From: Acidobacteriota bacterium
GTDB taxonomy: Bacteria; Acidobacteriota; Terriglobia; Terriglobales; Acidobacteriaceae
Length of the DNA stretch: 64,000 bases
Reading direction: 5' to 3'
NCBI GenBank assembly: GCA_021780075.1
Contig: JAJXZL010000032.1
Span: forward strand, 62,001-126,000
Made by a program: the position numbers and the translations under genes. The notes under the pieces were generated by a model. The model ran no database searches. It saw only the letters and a program-made list of their open reading frames with translations, and was not told where the DNA came from. This document shows positions 1 through 8,916 of this stretch, piece after piece; the first letter of the stretch is position 1; every line of letters begins with the position of its first letter.

Positions 1-471
1 AACAATCAGCTGATGGCTCCGACCAAGATTCCGCACGATATCAAGATGGTGAGCGAGAAGGAAGCGCCTCCGTCGAGCTTCGGTGTAGCCGGCATGGAAG
101 GCCTTGGCGGCAGCGCCGGTGGTGTGATGGGCAGCGTTTTTGGAAGCGGCAGCGGCCCGAAGGTGCAGGCAGCGGCTCCCAAAAAGGTGAATATCTCGGC
201 CGGTGTCGCCGTTGGCATGTTGATCCAGCGGACCCAGCCTGTTTATCCGCCCATCGCCAAGGCCGCGCGCGTTTCTGGCACGGTGGTACTGCAGGCCACG
301 ATTTCCAAGGCGGGAACCATCCAAAATCTGCGTGTTGTGAGCGGACCTGCGATGTTGCAGCAGTCGGCTTTGGACGCAGTGAAGACCTGGCGATATCGGC
401 CCTACCTGCTTAACAACGAACCTGTTGAAGTGGAGACCACCATTAACGTGATCTTCAGTCTCGGCGGATAA
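1..471 (+). CDS. tonB: TonB energy transducer, C-terminal part (5' end outside window)
   Basis: The reading frame is open from the first base, so only the C-terminal part of the protein is visible. The last ~80 residues form a typical TonB_C domain: a QPVYPPIAKAARVSG segment, a GTVVLQATISKAG strand and an ALDAVKTWRYRPY helix. Family members contact TonB boxes of outer-membrane receptors and pass on energy from the ExbB/ExbD motor. The preceding Gly/Ala-rich stretch (about residues 20-60) is the usual flexible periplasmic linker. The exbB and exbD genes directly downstream on the same strand support the call. Confidence 0.9.
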   Translation, partial: NNQLMAPTKIPHDIKMVSEKEAPPSSFGVAGMEGLGGSAGGVMGSVFGSGSGPKVQAAAPKKVNISAGVAVGMLIQRTQPVYPPIAKAARVSGTVVLQATISKAGTIQNLRVVSGPAMLQQSALDAVKTWRYRPYLLNNEPVEVETTINVIFSLGG

Positions 472-606
472 GGCAAATTCTTGCCTTGTCCCATGTCCAA
501 GGGAGAGGGCGTTTCAATTGACCCGAATGCGAATCCGGAAAGAGCCGCATTCCAACAATCGCAATCAGTTGCAGTCCACAAGAAACTCCTTAGGAGGAAC
601 GATTCA

Positions 607-1347
607 GTGATTCTCGCTCAGCTCGCACATTTCGCTTCGCACACGGTCAGCAGCCTGGCGCTTTTCCAGGAAGAGCAGACAGTCAGCTTCAGCCCCATGG
701 GGCTGTGGGAACATATGGGATGGCTGGCTCGCGCCGTGGCCATTCTTCTTTTCATCGAGTCGATCTGGTCGCTGGCCGTGATGATCGACCGCTACCTGTA
801 CTTCTCCGCCGCCCGCAAGCAGTCGCGTGAGTTCGCTCCCAAGGTTGCCGGCGCGCTGAAGGACAGCAAGCTGGAAGAAGCGATCAAGATCGCCGATCGC
901 AACAAGAAGTCTCACCTGGCCGAAGTTGTGACCGCGGGCCTGCAGGAATTTCGCGCTTCAGGCGGAGCGGCCACCGAATCTACGATCGAGAGCTCGCAGC
1001 GCGCTCTGGAGCGGGCCGAGGCCATTGTTCACGCAAAGCTGAAGAGGGGCCTTAGTGTTCTGGCCACCATCGGCTCCACGGCACCGTTCGTTGGACTGTT
1101 CGGAACCGTCGTCGGCATTCTGAACGCCTTCCAGCAGATCGCGACCCAGAAGACTTCGGGTATCGGCGCGGTTGCCGGCGGTATTTCTGAAGCTCTGGTG
1201 ACCACCGCGTTCGGACTGCTGGTTGCGATCCCTGCTGTGATGGCGTTCAACTACTTTACTGGACGGGTCGAGGCTTTCGACGTGGAGATGGACAACTCCT
1301 CGAGCGAGCTGATCGACTACTTCATCAAGCAGAGCAACAAGCGCTAA
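607..1347 (+). CDS. exbB: ExbB/TolQ/MotA-family proton channel protein
   Basis: This 246-residue protein has three hydrophobic segments (about residues 38-60, 150-172 and 195-220). The middle one carries the family signature LATIGSTAPFVGLFGTVVGI. ExbB forms the pentameric inner-membrane channel that uses proton motive force to energise TonB. The frame is open further upstream (to 481), but a strong AGGAGG at 592-597 sits 9 nt before the GTG at 607, so I use that start. It lies between tonB and two exbD genes, as expected for a Ton motor operon. Confidence 0.9.
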   Translation: MILAQLAHFASHTVSSLALFQEEQTVSFSPMGLWEHMGWLARAVAILLFIESIWSLAVMIDRYLYFSAARKQSREFAPKVAGALKDSKLEEAIKIADRNKKSHLAEVVTAGLQEFRASGGAATESTIESSQRALERAEAIVHAKLKRGLSVLATIGSTAPFVGLFGTVVGILNAFQQIATQKTSGIGAVAGGISEALVTTAFGLLVAIPAVMAFNYFTGRVEAFDVEMDNSSSELIDYFIKQSNKR

Positions 1348-1498
1348 GCGGCGGCCGGCTCGAGCGAGAAGTTGCGGGGACAGGAGGGCGGAAACTCCCT
1401 CCTGCCGCCCGGTTTTCAACGACGCGCCAGCCACGCAGTTCAATGGGTAGTGCCGGAAGCCATCCGGCATGAAAATTTATAGGCATGGAGCCTCATCA

Positions 1499-1939
1499 AT
1501 GGCAATCTCAGTTCGCAACGAAGGCAGTAAGATTAGCTCCGACATCAACGTGACACCGATGGTGGACGTGATGCTGGTGTTGTTGATCATTTTCATGGTC
1601 ATCACCCCGATGCTCCAGCAAAAGGTGGCTGTTGATATGGCCAAGGTGGAAAACCCCACCTCCATGCCGGACGCTGACAAAGAAGATGCGATTGTCGTGG
1701 CAATCACGCGTGACGGGGGAGTGTTTCTGGGGCAGGACAAGATCGCTACCAGCGAGCTTGGCGCCAAAGTTCGCGACAAACTGGCCGACCATCCGGGAAA
1801 GACCATCTACATTCGCGCGGACGCGCGGGCGCAGTACCGGGCGGTGGAAGACGCAATCGACGCAGTGCGTACGGCAGGCGTGGATGAAGTGGGCCTCTTG
1901 ACGCAGAAGCGCGAAGGCAACCTCGCAGGCGGAGAGTAA
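1499..1939 (+). CDS. exbD: ExbD/TolR-family biopolymer transport protein (first copy)
   Basis: A 146-residue protein with a short cytosolic N-terminus, one transmembrane helix and a periplasmic domain. The segment NVTPMVDVMLVLLIIFMVI carries the conserved Asp (VDVML) used for proton translocation in the ExbB pore. The ATG at 1499 follows a GGAG at 1487-1490 and removes ten unlikely upstream residues, so I prefer it to 1469. A second exbD follows 65 nt later. Two ExbD proteins per operon are common in bacteria with many TonB receptors. Confidence 0.9.
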   Translation: MAISVRNEGSKISSDINVTPMVDVMLVLLIIFMVITPMLQQKVAVDMAKVENPTSMPDADKEDAIVVAITRDGGVFLGQDKIATSELGAKVRDKLADHPGKTIYIRADARAQYRAVEDAIDAVRTAGVDEVGLLTQKREGNLAGGE

Positions 1940-2004
1940 TTTTCTTCTATTTTATTCTTGCGCTGTCCATTTAACGATATGCAGGAAACGAGGAGTTTGA
2001 AGCC

Positions 2005-2442
2005 ATGGCAATGACAACTGGAGGCGGGGGAGGTTACTCGTCCAACATCAATGTTACGCCGATGATTGACGTTCTGCTGGTACTGCTGATCATCTTCATG
2101 GTGATCGTGCCGGTGACGCCGAAGGGTCTGGATGCGCTGGTTCCACAGCCTCCCAAGGACCAGAAGCAGCAGCAGCAGCCCAATGACCGCACCATTGTGG
2201 TTCAGGTTCTGTATCGTCCGGGCGCAGCTCCGGCGTACAAGATCAACGAGACCGATGTGCAGAAGTCTGAATTGCTCGCGAAGCTGACGGATATCTATGC
2301 GAACCGCGCCGAGCGTGTCATGTTTGTCAAGGGCGATGACGACATCGATTTCCGCTATGTTGCCGAGGTGATCGACATTGGGCGGGCAGCGAACGTGGAC
2401 CACATTGGTTTGATGACACCCAAGATTCTGGCCGGGCAATAG
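2005..2442 (+). CDS. exbD: ExbD/TolR-family biopolymer transport protein (second copy)
   Basis: A 145-residue ExbD paralogue. The N-terminus has a Gly run, then NVTPMIDVLLVLLIIFMVI with the conserved channel Asp, followed by a periplasmic domain with a poly-Gln stretch near residue 55. GAGGAG at 1989-1994 fixes the ATG. It is diverged from the first exbD beyond the helix, so the pair are different subunits and not a recent duplication. It is the last gene of the tonB-exbB-exbD-exbD operon. Confidence 0.9.
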   Translation: MAMTTGGGGGYSSNINVTPMIDVLLVLLIIFMVIVPVTPKGLDALVPQPPKDQKQQQQPNDRTIVVQVLYRPGAAPAYKINETDVQKSELLAKLTDIYANRAERVMFVKGDDDIDFRYVAEVIDIGRAANVDHIGLMTPKILAGQ

Positions 2443-2754
2443 CCGGCATATCCGCGATCGGCTCGCTTCTCCGAAGGGAACAGCGGCGGGCGAGCGGTAG
2501 ATGTGACGCGGCTGGTACAGGTTGTGTTGGGCGGGGATGTAGCAGGATCAGGTTGGGCAACAGGCATCTGGGGTGAGTGGAGACAGACCCCAGTTCATAC
2601 AGGGGCGCCAACGCCGTGCGGAGTCGGTTCGTCCGGGCGGAAAGCAGGAGTAGAATTTTCGCATTCTGGTTACGGTTACACTGGCCCGCGGCCAGTTGTT
2701 TTAAGATTCCAGGCGCGCAATGGATAGGCACGACCTGAAGGAGAAGATAAGAAC
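2443..2754 (+). other. Intergenic stretch after exbD
   Basis: About 310 bases without a convincing gene. Short open frames here show no recognisable protein. The only structure I see is a hairpin with a T-rich tail at 2680-2704. A promoter for the following lipoprotein gene could lie in the last ~50 bases, but I see no clear -35/-10 pair. Confidence 0.5.
2680..2704 (+). terminator. Candidate Rho-independent terminator downstream of exbD
   Basis: ACTGGCC (2680-2686), a 3-nt loop and GGCCAGT (2690-2696) form a perfect 7-bp stem followed by TGTTTT. It probably ends the tonB/exb operon. It lies only 50 nt before the next start codon, so an attenuator role for that gene is also possible. Confidence 0.5.
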
Positions 2755-3591
2755 ATGAATCGAACCGCACGTATTACGGCGCTCGCGGTTGCCCTGGCAG
2801 GCATGGTGTTTTCCATGAGCGGGTGCGCCCGCCTCGCAGCCCGCGACCAGTTGAACAAGGGAGTGGAATCCTATAAGAGCGGCAAGTATGAGGAAGCGAT
2901 CGGGCATTTCCAGAAAGCTACCGAGCTTGATCCCTCTCTTCCGATGGCCAAGAGCTACCTGGCCACCGCACTCTCACAGAATATTGTTCCCGGACTGGAC
3001 ACGGCAGAGAACCTGAAGACTGCCCAGCAGGCGATCAGCATCTTCCAGGATGTTCTGGCCAAAGACCCCACCGATGTGAACAGTCTGAAGCAGATTGCGG
3101 GCATCTACTTCAACATCAAGAAGCTGAATGACGCCAAAGAATGGCAGAAGAAGGTACTTGCGGTCGATCCCAAGGATCCTGAGGCAGCTTACACCGTGGG
3201 CGTGGTGGACTGGACCCTGGCGCACGAGAATGTGCTGAAGACGCTGGTTCCTGCCGGCTTCAACGATGACGGCCAAGGCAACACGAAGGTTCCCAAGAAG
3301 ATCATGGACGTCATCAAGCAAGAGAACGCCCCACTGGTCGAAGAGGCATTGCAGTATCTGAATCAGGCTGTGGCCAACCGTCCCAACTACGACGATGCGA
3401 TGGCTTATCTGAATCTGGTTTACCGGCGCAAGGCGGATGTGGACTTCGGCGACACCAGCGCGGTCAAGGCCGATCTGGCAGCGGCAGATGATTGGCGCAC
3501 CAAGGCCATGGGAACCCGCAAGGCCAACGAAGCGAAGAAGGATAAGGGACCTGGTGGCATCACCATGGATTCCAGCGGGAACTTGAAGTAG
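2755..3591 (+). CDS. TPR-repeat lipoprotein
   Basis: A 278-residue protein with a lipoprotein signal peptide; the lipobox is MSGC with the lipidated Cys at residue 24. From about residue 30 it is built of tetratricopeptide-like helices (for example GVESYKSGKYEEAIGHFQKA and later repeats with LDP/DPKDPEAAY turns). The C-terminus is Lys/Gly-rich. It is probably anchored in the envelope as a protein-protein scaffold; no partner can be named. AAGGAGA about 12 nt upstream supports the ATG. Confidence 0.8.
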   Translation: MNRTARITALAVALAGMVFSMSGCARLAARDQLNKGVESYKSGKYEEAIGHFQKATELDPSLPMAKSYLATALSQNIVPGLDTAENLKTAQQAISIFQDVLAKDPTDVNSLKQIAGIYFNIKKLNDAKEWQKKVLAVDPKDPEAAYTVGVVDWTLAHENVLKTLVPAGFNDDGQGNTKVPKKIMDVIKQENAPLVEEALQYLNQAVANRPNYDDAMAYLNLVYRRKADVDFGDTSAVKADLAAADDWRTKAMGTRKANEAKKDKGPGGITMDSSGNLK

Positions 3592-3613
3592 TCAAGGCAC
3601 CGCGAAGTATGAA

Positions 3614-3653
3614 AAGCAGAATGGCCTCCGCTATAGCGGAGGCCATTCTGCTT
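3614..3653. terminator. Long perfect hairpin, probable transcription terminator
   Basis: Positions 3614-3631 and 3636-3653 are perfectly complementary over 18 bp around a TATA loop, 22 nt after the TPR lipoprotein stop. The T-tract is short on the plus strand (CTT) and slightly better on the minus strand (CTTTTC). It lies between convergent genes and may act in both directions. Confidence 0.7.
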
Positions 3654-3891
3654 GCGCACTGAAAGGCGGCGAGAGTGCGGTGTGCCTTGGCCGAACGCAG
3701 AGTTGGGCGCGCGTACATCGGGTATGGCCCTGGTGGTCTCTTGCTTTTTGTTCTGGCGTGCGCCGCTGTGCCGGGGCAGACGATGATTGGCGAGGCTCTA
3801 AACCCTGCGACAATGCAAGCGGAGCAGTCCCCAGGCGGGTTGACTGCACGTAACGACCGTGAAGTTCTGAAGGCGCGGCGGCGGTTGTGCC

Positions 3892-4965
3892 TTACTTTGC
3901 GCCGTTCTTCAGGATCTCCTCGGCATAGTAATTCCGCACCTTGGCCTGATCGTGGAGCATTTCAAAGTAGGCATTCTTGAGGAGTTGAGCGTGAGCCTCG
4001 CGCAGAAGCTGCCGGATGGTCTGCTGTACGCGCGGATCGTTCAATTCGCGCTGCCCTGCCGGTTCGCGGGCAATCAGTTTGTAAATGGCGTAGCCGACGA
4101 TCCGGTGTCCTGGTCCGGCGCTGTCGTAGATGGGCAGGGGATCGCTGATGTCGCCGGGCTTGAGCTTGCTGATCGCGTTGTACGCCTCCGGATCGCCATG
4201 CAGGGCCGCCTCGCCGATGAATCCCCTGTCGCCGCCGTTCGAGGCGGTGTTGGAATTGTCAGAGAATTGAATGGCGACGGCGCCAAAATCCTCGCCGCTC
4301 TTGAGCCGGTTATAGAGGGCCTGAATCTTCTTTTTGGCGTCAGCTTCGCTGAAGGTCCTATTTTGCAGGCTGCTGGCCTGCTGCGTTGGCACGGCGCTTG
4401 CCACGATCTCCGCGAGATGGTACTTGGGCTCGATCAGGTTGAACTCGGCCTTGTGCGCGGCGTAATAGCTGCTGATGTCGGAGTCGGTGATATTGATCTT
4501 GGATTCGATTTCCTTGTTCAGCAGTTTCTCATTGGTCAATGAACGGCGAAGGTCGCGCTTGAGGTCCTCGAGGGTGATATTGCGCTGCTTGAGCTGGTTA
4601 TCGAACTCCTCCTGGGTATAGGGCGCCTTCATCTCGGTCAGCTTGGCGTTTACATCTTCATCGGTGGCTGCGAGGTTGAGCTTGGCGGCGCGCTGTTGCA
4701 GGATTTCGTCTTCGATCAACTGGTGGAGGATGTTCAGGCGGACAATGTCGGCTTGCTCAGGGCTGGGCTCCTGGGGGTCAGCGCCGAGGCTGGCCTGGTA
4801 GTACTTCTCAACCTCCGTGCGCATGATCTCCTTGCCATTCACGGTCGCCATTACGTCGGGCGACGGTGCGTGATGGCAGCCTGCCATTACGGTCAGGAGC
4901 AAGCCACTTGAAAGAACCTGGGCAACAAAACGGCGGCGCTGAAAAAAAAGAGATTCGACGAGCAA
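3892..4965 (-). CDS. SurA-like peptidyl-prolyl isomerase lipoprotein (parvulin type)
   Basis: A 357-residue protein with a lipoprotein signal (lipobox MAGC, Cys30), a SurA_N chaperone domain (about 35-170, starting MATVNGKEIMRTEV) and a parvulin rotamase domain (about 180-300). The latter has the typical SGEDFGAVAIQFSD and GGDRGFIGE motifs. SurA-type proteins escort outer-membrane proteins, including LptD, through the periplasm. The start is TTG, supported by AGGAG 9 nt upstream. The gene lies downstream of a DsbA-like gene and lptD on the same strand. Being lipid-anchored distinguishes it from soluble E. coli SurA and makes it PrsA-like in format. Confidence 0.85.
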   Translation of the reverse strand: MLVESLFFQRRRFVAQVLSSGLLLTVMAGCHHAPSPDVMATVNGKEIMRTEVEKYYQASLGADPQEPSPEQADIVRLNILHQLIEDEILQQRAAKLNLAATDEDVNAKLTEMKAPYTQEEFDNQLKQRNITLEDLKRDLRRSLTNEKLLNKEIESKINITDSDISSYYAAHKAEFNLIEPKYHLAEIVASAVPTQQASSLQNRTFSEADAKKKIQALYNRLKSGEDFGAVAIQFSDNSNTASNGGDRGFIGEAALHGDPEAYNAISKLKPGDISDPLPIYDSAGPGHRIVGYAIYKLIAREPAGQRELNDPRVQQTIRQLLREAHAQLLKNAYFEMLHDQAKVRNYYAEEILKNGAK

Positions 4966-5110
4966 CCTGAATTCTCCTGAGGGGTAACGAGCACCCCGGT
5001 GTTACAGGATAAATCCCGAAGCCAAGGCCGCGATACTGCGGCCCAGCTAAATCACTTCGCGCGGCAGGCTGTAACCGGCAGTCTTGCGAACGTGCAGGGG
5101 CAGCAGACTG

Positions 5111-6064
5111 CTATTTGGCGGCGCCTGGCTTTCCTGTGCTGGTGGCTGGTGGAGCGGCGGGCGCTGCGGCTGGAGGCTCCTCGCCCGCGGCACGGAGCGC
5201 GCGATCGATGACCAGCCAAAGCTGCTCGGCAGGGACGGCGCCATTAATGCGCTCCCCATTCACAAACAGGGCGGGGGTTCCATCCACGCCCAGGCTGTCA
5301 GCCTCCCTGGCCGAAGCGCGGACTTGTGTTTCGTCCTGTTTGGCCATGCAGGCGTCCAGGACGGTCGTATCGAGTTTGGCGAACGTGGCCTGCTGGCGGG
5401 CGATGCGGTCCAGCGTGGCAAAGCTCTTTGTCACATTGCGTTCCTGGCCTGTGACATCCTCGCCGTGTGAGTGGAGGTAATCCACGTAGGCCCAGTAGGC
5501 ATTGCCGTTCTGCGCGGCCAGGCAATTGGCGTCCACGGCTGCGTGCATGGCCCAGGGGTGCAGTTCGGTGAGCGGATCGTCCTTGTAGATGAAGCGGACC
5601 TTGTCCTTGTAGCGATCCATTGTGTAAGGAAACAGGGACTCATGCATCCGGGCGCAGTACGGGCACTCCAAGTCGTCGAAGTTGATGACTGTGACCTTGG
5701 CCGCGGGGTTTCCGCGGATCGGGCGTCCGGTTACATCAATGTTCATGGCTGGGTTCTTGTCCAGGTCGAAGGTCTCAAGGCGGGCGAGCGTCTTGCCGTC
5801 GGAAGAGAGCAGGAAATTGGTCGACGTGGATTTGGCGCCTCGCGAGAACGTGACGGGCAGCGTGTCGTAGCCCGCAATCTTGCTTGGCGTGCGTGCTCCA
5901 ATGGTCACGCTATAGTCCTGTGGCACGTTGAACTTTGAGCGGACCATAACCTCGATGCGGCGGTTGAGGGCGAGGTCGGACGGATTCTGCGAGGCGGATT
6001 GGGCCTTGCAACCCACGGCGAGGCTCAATACGAGCAGGCCAGCTAGAAAATGTATACGCAACAA
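5111..6064 (-). CDS. DsbA-family thioredoxin-fold lipoprotein
   Basis: A 317-residue protein. The signal peptide ends in a lipobox (LAVGC, Cys19); a ~90-residue N-terminal domain precedes a Thioredoxin_4/DsbA-like domain with CPYC at 134-137 and the cis-proline loop GVDGTPALFVNG near 265. The tail is Pro/Ala-rich. Family members oxidise or isomerise disulfides in the periplasm. The start is TTG (a second TTG follows directly), with GAGAGG just upstream. It sits between lptD and a SurA-like gene; LptD here has the Cys pattern that needs disulfide formation. Confidence 0.85.
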   Translation of the reverse strand: MLRIHFLAGLLVLSLAVGCKAQSASQNPSDLALNRRIEVMVRSKFNVPQDYSVTIGARTPSKIAGYDTLPVTFSRGAKSTSTNFLLSSDGKTLARLETFDLDKNPAMNIDVTGRPIRGNPAAKVTVINFDDLECPYCARMHESLFPYTMDRYKDKVRFIYKDDPLTELHPWAMHAAVDANCLAAQNGNAYWAYVDYLHSHGEDVTGQERNVTKSFATLDRIARQQATFAKLDTTVLDACMAKQDETQVRASAREADSLGVDGTPALFVNGERINGAVPAEQLWLVIDRALRAAGEEPPAAAPAAPPATSTGKPGAAK

Positions 6065-6168
6065 GAAGAAAATCCTCTCAGAAAAGGATACTCCAGCGGG
6101 GCGTGTTGCGGGGTCCGAATGGGACTTTGCCCAGTTGAGTTAACTCCTGAGCGCAGGAAAAGGAAACG

Positions 6169-8652
6169 CTAATATGCGGGCGGCTGGCTGGGATCGTGGA
6201 AAACGGTGTTGGAGCGGCGGATGTCGCCGACGGAGCCGAAGTTGGCCAGGGTGAAGCTGTAAAGGTACTGTGTCTCGTCGCGAATGGAGCCGAGGGCAAA
6301 GCGCCTGTAACCGAGGCTCAGGCCGCAGCAGTCCCAGTTGTAGATGGCTTGTATGCCGGCGTACTGGAGCGCGCCGTGGACAAAGTCATAGCCGCCGTTG
6401 GCAGCCAGGTTGAAGCCTGCTCCGCTGGGTTTGCCGATGGAGAGGAATGGGTCCAGCAACTGACTCTGAATGGTAGAGGCGGAGCCGCCTTTTTCATCCA
6501 CAGCGTTGAGCAGGGCGCGGTCCAGGCCGATGGTTGTGCGGCCCCAACTGTATCCGGCGTAGAGGTTGTCTGCGCCGATGCGCCCGGCCTTGGGGTCATA
6601 GTCGAAGTCCCACTCGATGCGCAAGTTGTCGATGGCCTCAAACCGCAGGCGCGAGGTAAGGGGAGCAAGATTGCGCGGCGAGGTGAGGAAGGCGATGCCG
6701 CTCATGTCGAGGGTAGCGTCAAAGACGTTGCGGCGATTGTTGATGAGCGCGCCGCCAAAGTTGGGGTCGATGAAGAATTTCTGGGCGATCTGCCAAGCGG
6801 CCCATTCGCGCGGCGTGGCAGGGCAGCCGCCGGAGCTGAGTCTTTGTTCTGCGGCGCAAGACCGCGGCTGCGTGGGGCGCAGATAGAATCGCTGCGTCAA
6901 CGCGTATCCCACTTCGTTGGTGTCGGTAGCAATGTCTGAGGTGTCGATCATCAACACGTTGCGCGCCTTGGTGCCGATGCCTCCGACAAAGTGATAGAAG
7001 AACTCCGGTTCGATGACGTGGCGCAACTGGCGATTCCAGCGGTTGAGCGTGAAATCCCGCTGGACCGCGGGCGGCCGCAGGTCCACTGAAGCTTCAAGAT
7101 CGGGTCGATTGAGGGAATCGTGGCTGACGTAAGGGGTGCCATCGTTGACGCCGGTCAGGTCAGGCGTCTGGCTGCCGGTATAGAAGGTATTGCGGAGAGC
7201 GGCTTGTGGCACGATGCTCCAGCCGCCTTTGACGATGGGCATGGAGAGATGGGGATAAATGTCGATGCGGCCGACGTTGCGGGCATGGAACCTGGCTTCG
7301 GCGCGGCTCAAGTGGCTGATGGACGAACCCATGCCCCAGTAGAGCGGCGCGGTGCCGAGCGGACGGTCCAGCGCGTCGAAACGCAGGCTGGGCAGGTGCA
7401 GAATGCGCGCCTCATCGCCGGGGGTGGAACTGGCAAAGGTCTGCAGGCGGCTTATGAAGGCCGAGGGAATCAATCCGTTGTGCGCATGCGTGATGGAGAC
7501 CGTACTCTGCACGTCGGAACTGACGGCCTGGGAGTAGTTGTCGTCGAAGACCAGCTTGTAGACGTAGCTGGAAAGATACTCGACATCTGCGGCGACGCGC
7601 GTCTCCGGCGAAAGATCCATGCGGCCGAGGGCCGCGATGTCCACGCCGCCCTGGTTGATGAGGCCCGTTGCTGGCGGAGTCGCGGCAATCCCGCGGTCGA
7701 GCAAGGCGTTCCAGCGCACGGTCAGGTGGTTGAGGCCCGCTCCCTTGTAACGGAAATCGCCATCGGGAGCGAAGCCGCGCTTGGAGTAGTATTCGGCTCC
7801 GACGGTCATGTCCATGCTGCGGTTGATGGCCCAGTAGACTTGCTCGCCGAAGGTATAGCCGCGAATGGAGGAGTTGCTGAGGACCGGGATGAGCAAACCG
7901 CTCTGGCGGCCGTTTTCGTTGACCGGGTGGCGCAGATAAGGAAGATAAAAGACCGGTATGCCAAGCAGCTTGAAAAAGGTGTTGGAGGTGGATGCCTTGC
8001 CATTGGCAACCTGAATGGAGTGCGCAATCAACTGCCAGTCAGGATGAGGAAGGCGGCAGTTGGTCATGGATCCGTCAACGATGCGATAGCTTTGCTTGCC
8101 GGTCTGGAGCAAAACCCTGCCGGAAAAAAGAAACGGGTTGGGAGTGGAATAGACCACGGTTCGTCCGCTACGGCGAACACCCAGGGAGCCGGTGACGTTG
8201 AAGAAGCGCGCCGTGTGCGTATTCAGTTGCATGTCGCCGTGCGATGCGTCAATGACGGCGTCCTCGGGGCCGCCGGTGACCTGGAGGTGTCCGTCTGCCT
8301 CCAACTCCGTGGTCGACTGGTGATAAACCACCTTGTCAGCGCGCAGGATGTAATCGCGATAGTAGACGACGACCTCGCCGCTGAGCGTCCAGGTGTCGCC
8401 TACGCGGGTTTGGCGCTGAGCTTCCCAGCGCACGGGCACGCCGGTGGCGGGAACAGTCTCAGGTTGTGCGACGGGCAGGATGTCCTGGCCTGGGTCATCG
8501 GGCAACTGCGTGGCGGAGTCCTCTGGCGCAGCGTTCACAGCGGCGGAGGCTTGCTTCGCCGTTGGAGGTAACGCATTGGTCAACACCTGTCCTGCAAGTT
8601 GCAGGTGACAGAGGGCCAGCAGCGTGATAAACACGAAATTGCGAGGACGCAT
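6169..8652 (-). CDS. lptD: LPS-assembly protein LptD
   Basis: An 827-residue outer-membrane protein: signal peptide at 1-22, LptA/OstA-like N-terminal domain (about 80-230) and a long C-terminal beta-barrel ending in aromatic-rich strands. With LptE it inserts lipopolysaccharide into the outer leaflet. Adjacent cysteines sit at 775-776, and others near the N-terminal domain and mid-barrel, matching the LptD pattern in which an N-terminal Cys pairs with a C-terminal Cys pair. The frame opens at 8847, but the first 65 residues have no signal-like character; the ATG at 8652 begins a clean signal peptide. Confidence 0.9.
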   Translation of the reverse strand: MRPRNFVFITLLALCHLQLAGQVLTNALPPTAKQASAAVNAAPEDSATQLPDDPGQDILPVAQPETVPATGVPVRWEAQRQTRVGDTWTLSGEVVVYYRDYILRADKVVYHQSTTELEADGHLQVTGGPEDAVIDASHGDMQLNTHTARFFNVTGSLGVRRSGRTVVYSTPNPFLFSGRVLLQTGKQSYRIVDGSMTNCRLPHPDWQLIAHSIQVANGKASTSNTFFKLLGIPVFYLPYLRHPVNENGRQSGLLIPVLSNSSIRGYTFGEQVYWAINRSMDMTVGAEYYSKRGFAPDGDFRYKGAGLNHLTVRWNALLDRGIAATPPATGLINQGGVDIAALGRMDLSPETRVAADVEYLSSYVYKLVFDDNYSQAVSSDVQSTVSITHAHNGLIPSAFISRLQTFASSTPGDEARILHLPSLRFDALDRPLGTAPLYWGMGSSISHLSRAEARFHARNVGRIDIYPHLSMPIVKGGWSIVPQAALRNTFYTGSQTPDLTGVNDGTPYVSHDSLNRPDLEASVDLRPPAVQRDFTLNRWNRQLRHVIEPEFFYHFVGGIGTKARNVLMIDTSDIATDTNEVGYALTQRFYLRPTQPRSCAAEQRLSSGGCPATPREWAAWQIAQKFFIDPNFGGALINNRRNVFDATLDMSGIAFLTSPRNLAPLTSRLRFEAIDNLRIEWDFDYDPKAGRIGADNLYAGYSWGRTTIGLDRALLNAVDEKGGSASTIQSQLLDPFLSIGKPSGAGFNLAANGGYDFVHGALQYAGIQAIYNWDCCGLSLGYRRFALGSIRDETQYLYSFTLANFGSVGDIRRSNTVFHDPSQPPAY

Positions 8653-8916
8653 CCGAGGACCAAGGCCAGCATAGCAAATGCAGGCCATGTGCATGGGACG
8701 CGTACCGCGCGGCTCTGGCAGCAGATAAAACCGGACTGGTGAGGCAGCACGGAATTTCCGGTCCGCGTCTTTCTGCAAGCTCTCGCGCAACCTCCTGGCT
8801 CTTTTGCGAGGAACGTCCGCGGCGGCCCTGATGGGGAAGGGCAGCATAGCGGACCTGAACGGCGGTTCCGGCCCGGCAGCAGACCAAGGAACGGCGTCAG
8901 AAGGGAAACTGGAGAA

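Noticed and set aside
3675..3980. Plus-strand 101-codon frame after the TPR lipoprotein
   Set aside because: It has no ribosome site or recognised protein and runs into the SurA-like gene on the other strand.
7120..8571. Long plus-strand open frame of 483 codons opposite lptD
   Set aside because: It lies wholly antisense to lptD, has no recognisable domain and reflects GC-rich codon bias in the opposite strand.
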